6,612 nt of DNA, from the NCBI GenBank assembly GCA_030637565.1, contig DAOWGG010000041.1:1-6612 (forward strand). Direction: 5' to 3'. This document shows positions 4,801 to 6,612 of the stretch, one piece after another (within the stretch, counting starts at the first letter, position 1; each line of letters opens with the position of its first letter). The notes under the pieces were generated by a model. That model was not told the origin of the DNA and ran no database searches. It saw only the letters and a list, made by a program, of their open reading frames with translations. Both the position numbers and the translations under genes were made by a program. This DNA comes from Candidatus Peregrinibacteria bacterium. Its GTDB lineage: Bacteria > Patescibacteriota > Gracilibacteria > UM-FILTER-43-11.

Positions 4801-5526
4801 ATGCACAATATAAATCCTAAAAAGACTTTTAAAGAAGCTCTTGATATTGCTCTTCTAAAAAAAGACGTCATGCATCACGTTGCTACAGATAAAACTGCAA
4901 CCAAATGTGCCTATTTAGTTATTGCCGCAGGAGCCATACTTGGCGCTGTTGGTCAAATGCTTTTCGGAGTCAAAATTCCATTCTTAGGGGTTGTAAAAAT
5001 TGGCCTCGGAGCCGCTTTAGGTCAACTTGTTATGACCATTATCACTACTATTATCGGATTATACTTAATCAGCTTTATCGCCAAAAGTATATTCAAAGGA
5101 TCTGCAAATCACGATGCGTTCTTTCGTGTTGCAGGGTTTGGAACCATTGTAACGTTCTTGGGGTTATATCCAAGCCTTTCACTTATCTCAGGAATCTGGG
5201 GATTAGTTATATTCTTTGTCATACTAAAAACCATTCACAAACTATCTACTGGTGGAGTGATTGGAACTTTTGTCGTAACACTAATCGCTGGCTTTATTCT
5301 CTCTTTAATTCTAGCTCCTGTTTACGCAATGTTAGGACTTGGAGGAATGAGTGGAGGAGGATCCTTTGAAATGAATAACAAATTCATAGAAGGAGACTCA
5401 AAAGGATTCGACATCAATATTCCAGGAGAGGATGGAGGAAGTGTTAATTTTGATGCAGGCAGTATGAAAATCACCGGAGACGATGGTGAAACAATCGAAT
5501 TTAACATCCCTGTTGATTTTAAGTAA
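4801..5526 (+). CDS. Yip1-family membrane protein with a Gly/Asp-rich soluble tail
   Basis: A 241-residue polytopic membrane protein. A short polar N-terminus (KKTFKEALDIALLKKD, an amphipathic helix) precedes about five hydrophobic segments, near 36-56, 60-80, 80-97, 109-146 and 152-178. This arrangement, including FFRVAGFGTIVTFLGLYP and the following hydrophobic stretch to KTIHKL, matches the Yip1 domain style (PF04893) found in bacteria and archaea, whose biochemical role is unclear. After the last helix come GLGGMSGGG and then a 55-residue hydrophilic tail with a repeated beta-like pattern: GEDGGSVNFD (209-218) and GDDGETIEFN (226-235), following FDINIP. Yip1 proteins often end at or near the last helix, so the tail is an addition that might bind metal or another surface. 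The gene overlaps the next by one base (TAATG), so the two are probably translated together. Start: ATG with no Shine-Dalgarno. Confidence 0.8.
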   Translation: MHNINPKKTFKEALDIALLKKDVMHHVATDKTATKCAYLVIAAGAILGAVGQMLFGVKIPFLGVVKIGLGAALGQLVMTIITTIIGLYLISFIAKSIFKGSANHDAFFRVAGFGTIVTFLGLYPSLSLISGIWGLVIFFVILKTIHKLSTGGVIGTFVVTLIAGFILSLILAPVYAMLGLGGMSGGGSFEMNNKFIEGDSKGFDINIPGEDGGSVNFDAGSMKITGDDGETIEFNIPVDFK

Positions 5527-6128
5527 TGGCTAAAAAACTAGACCCACAAGAGGGATATGCTCGTTACGCCAAAGATTATGACAAAGGCGAAGAGAATTGG
5601 GACAGTTTTGAAAAAGACTATCTTAGGCCCTATATAAATGAATCTAAAGGCAAAAAGACGCTCGATGCCGGTGCCGGCACCGGGCGTCTTAGCCTAAAGC
5701 TACTCAAAGCAGGAGCTGATGTAACCGCTCTGGACGTTTCCCCAGAAATGCTCGACTTATTAAAAAGAAAAACAGGAGAGATTGAAACCGTGGAAGGTGA
5801 ATTAGAAGATATGCCTTTTGAAGATGAGACTTTTGACATGATCTTTTCAAGCTTAGCGATGGTTCATCTTAAAAAAATAACTCCTTTCTTAGATGAGTGC
5901 TATCGAGTTTTAAAAGACGACGGAAAATTAGTATTGGTAAACGTCCATTATCGAAAGCCAATGATTTTAAGGGATAGTCAGGGATCTTACAGTATCAAGT
6001 GTTATAACCACTTCCCTCGTCACGTACGAGAAGCTGCTGAAGAACTCGCTTACAGCGTCGAAGAAGACATCCTTGTTACCGAAGGAGACGACGTATGGAT
6101 CAGCCAGGTTTTAGTGCTAACAAAGTAA
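5526..6128 (+). CDS. Class I SAM-dependent methyltransferase (Methyltransf_11 type)
   Basis: A 200-residue soluble enzyme of the Rossmann-fold methyltransferase superfamily. Motif I is LDAGAGTGRLSLKLL (46-60) with the SAM-binding glycines; the acidic end of strand 2 is ALDVSP (68-73) with Asp70; GELEDMPFED (91-100) supplies the adenine-side acidic loop; DMIFSSLAMVHL (104-115) is the motif IV region; ECYRVLKDDGKLVLVN (124-139) is the classic post-motif strand. The core resembles UbiE/COQ5-like enzymes, but the substrate cannot be named. The N-terminal YARYAKDYDKGEENW region is the usual cap. Its ATG overlaps the stop of the Yip1-type gene (TAATG), strongly suggesting translational coupling. 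This may mean a role near the membrane or on a partner molecule; that is inference only. Its stop is one base from the stop of the facing folE. Confidence 0.93.
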   Translation: MAKKLDPQEGYARYAKDYDKGEENWDSFEKDYLRPYINESKGKKTLDAGAGTGRLSLKLLKAGADVTALDVSPEMLDLLKRKTGEIETVEGELEDMPFEDETFDMIFSSLAMVHLKKITPFLDECYRVLKDDGKLVLVNVHYRKPMILRDSQGSYSIKCYNHFPRHVREAAEELAYSVEEDILVTEGDDVWISQVLVLTK

Positions 6129-6129
6129 T

Positions 6130-6612
6130 TTAACCAATCAAATCCAAAAACTCAGCCCGAGTATTTTGATTCTTTTTAAACAAACCTGTAAAAGAAGAGG
6201 TGGAAATTTCACAATTCTGCTTTTCCACTCCACGCGCCTTCATACACATATGCTCTGCTTTAATAACTACCCCTACTCCAAGAGGATTGAGCATTTCAGT
6301 TAAAGTGTCTGCAACTTGTTTTGTTAAGCGCTCTTGGTTTTGAAGACGTCTTGAAAAGATCTCCACCAAACGAGGAAGTTTGGAAAGACCAATAATTTTA
6401 TCGTTCGGAATGTAGCCAACGTAAGCCTTTCCCGTAAAAGGGAGCATGTGATGCTCACAAGTGGAATAGAAATCGATGTCTCTTGCGATAATCATTTCAT
6501 CATATCCTTCATTATCAAAAACAGTAATGAGCTTTTTAGTATCTTCTTTGTAACCTCCAAATAATTTCGCATAACTCTTAGCAACACGCTTCGGTGTATC
6601 AACAAGCCCCTC
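6130..6612 (-). CDS. folE: GTP cyclohydrolase I, N-terminus beyond the right edge (partial)
   Basis: Converts GTP to 7,8-dihydroneopterin triphosphate and formate, the first step of folate (and sometimes queuosine or pterin) synthesis. The 160 visible residues start inside the conserved [21 protein letters not shown] segment, and the frame stays open to base 6612, so the internal ATG at 6493-6495 is not the start. Zinc ligands are Cys52 and His55 in [10 protein letters not shown] and Cys123 in HMCMKARG, with the same 71-residue spacing as Cys110/Cys181 of E. coli FolE; His54 and His121 match the catalytic histidines. The C-terminal signature [18 protein letters not shown] (139-156) is present. 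Compared with E. coli about 58 N-terminal residues are outside the window, fewer if this is a short form. The zinc-binding Cys residues point to type IA, not to the MptA/FolE2 type. Confidence 0.97.
   Translation of the reverse strand, partial: EGLVDTPKRVAKSYAKLFGGYKEDTKKLITVFDNEGYDEMIIARDIDFYSTCEHHMLPFTGKAYVGYIPNDKIIGLSKLPRLVEIFSRRLQNQERLTKQVADTLTEMLNPLGVGVVIKAEHMCMKARGVEKQNCEISTSSFTGLFKKNQNTRAEFLDLIG

Noticed and set aside
4905..5369. Plus-strand 154-residue frame inside the Yip1-type gene
   Set aside because: Out-of-frame shadow with a residue mix unlike protein (rich in Cys, Arg, Tyr, Ser) beneath a clear membrane protein gene.
6130..6495. folE as a complete 121-residue gene
   Set aside because: The frame continues without a stop to the window edge and encodes conserved N-terminal FolE sequence, so the internal Met is not the start.
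1..6612. CRISPR array, insertion sequence or integrase gene
   Set aside because: No regularly spaced repeats with unique spacers and no transposase or integrase motifs were seen in any frame.

Overview
This is an AT-rich bacterial stretch (roughly one third G+C by eye), read with the standard code (Trp is TGG; TAA/TAG stops). It carries eight confident protein genes (one cut by the right edge) and one tRNA-Ser(UGA). Several promoters are good sigma70 type (TTGAAA-17-TATAAT, TTGACA-16-TATTAT, TTGCAA-16-TATAAA). None of the seven complete genes has a recognisable Shine-Dalgarno sequence. The genes are packed tightly, with convergent genes sharing or nearly touching stop codons. This suits a small-genome or deep-branching bacterium, possibly Patescibacteria/Peregrinibacteria-like, but that placement is only an impression from style and gene content. 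No gene here fixes the taxonomy.

Layout from left to right: bases 1-167 hold only two tiny overlapping reading frames of doubtful status. Next comes a minus-strand gene for an unrecognised 203-residue helical-repeat protein with its own consensus promoter. After a 117-bp spacer with nested inverted repeats comes ung (uracil-DNA glycosylase, minus strand). Diverging from ung is a two-gene plus-strand unit: an ArsR-family repressor with an unusual cysteine pattern, and an ArsP/COG0701-type permease carrying the TPFCSCSS signature. Its promoter is overlaid by a perfect 22-bp palindrome, followed immediately by a second perfect 18-bp inverted repeat. The two genes look like an autoregulated metal(loid) or thiol-reactive-compound export switch.

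The tRNA-Ser(UGA) gene follows with its own promoter. The tRNA 3' end (25 bp, from the T-loop to 7 bp past CCA) is repeated exactly 176 bp downstream. The 151 bp in between is richer in G+C, begins with a degenerate inverted copy of the tRNA T-arm/acceptor region, and can fold extensively. This is the most unusual part of the window. A lipoprotein gene (plus) then converges on a YgjP/DUF45-type zinc metallopeptidase gene (minus), the two sharing a TTAA.

The right part holds a Yip1-type membrane protein with an odd Gly/Asp-rich soluble tail, joined by a 1-nt TAATG overlap to a class I SAM-dependent methyltransferase. This pair converges, one base away, on a partial folE (GTP cyclohydrolase I), whose 5' end lies beyond the right edge. 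Apart from the repressor-permease and Yip1-methyltransferase pairs, neighbouring genes show no obvious shared pathway.
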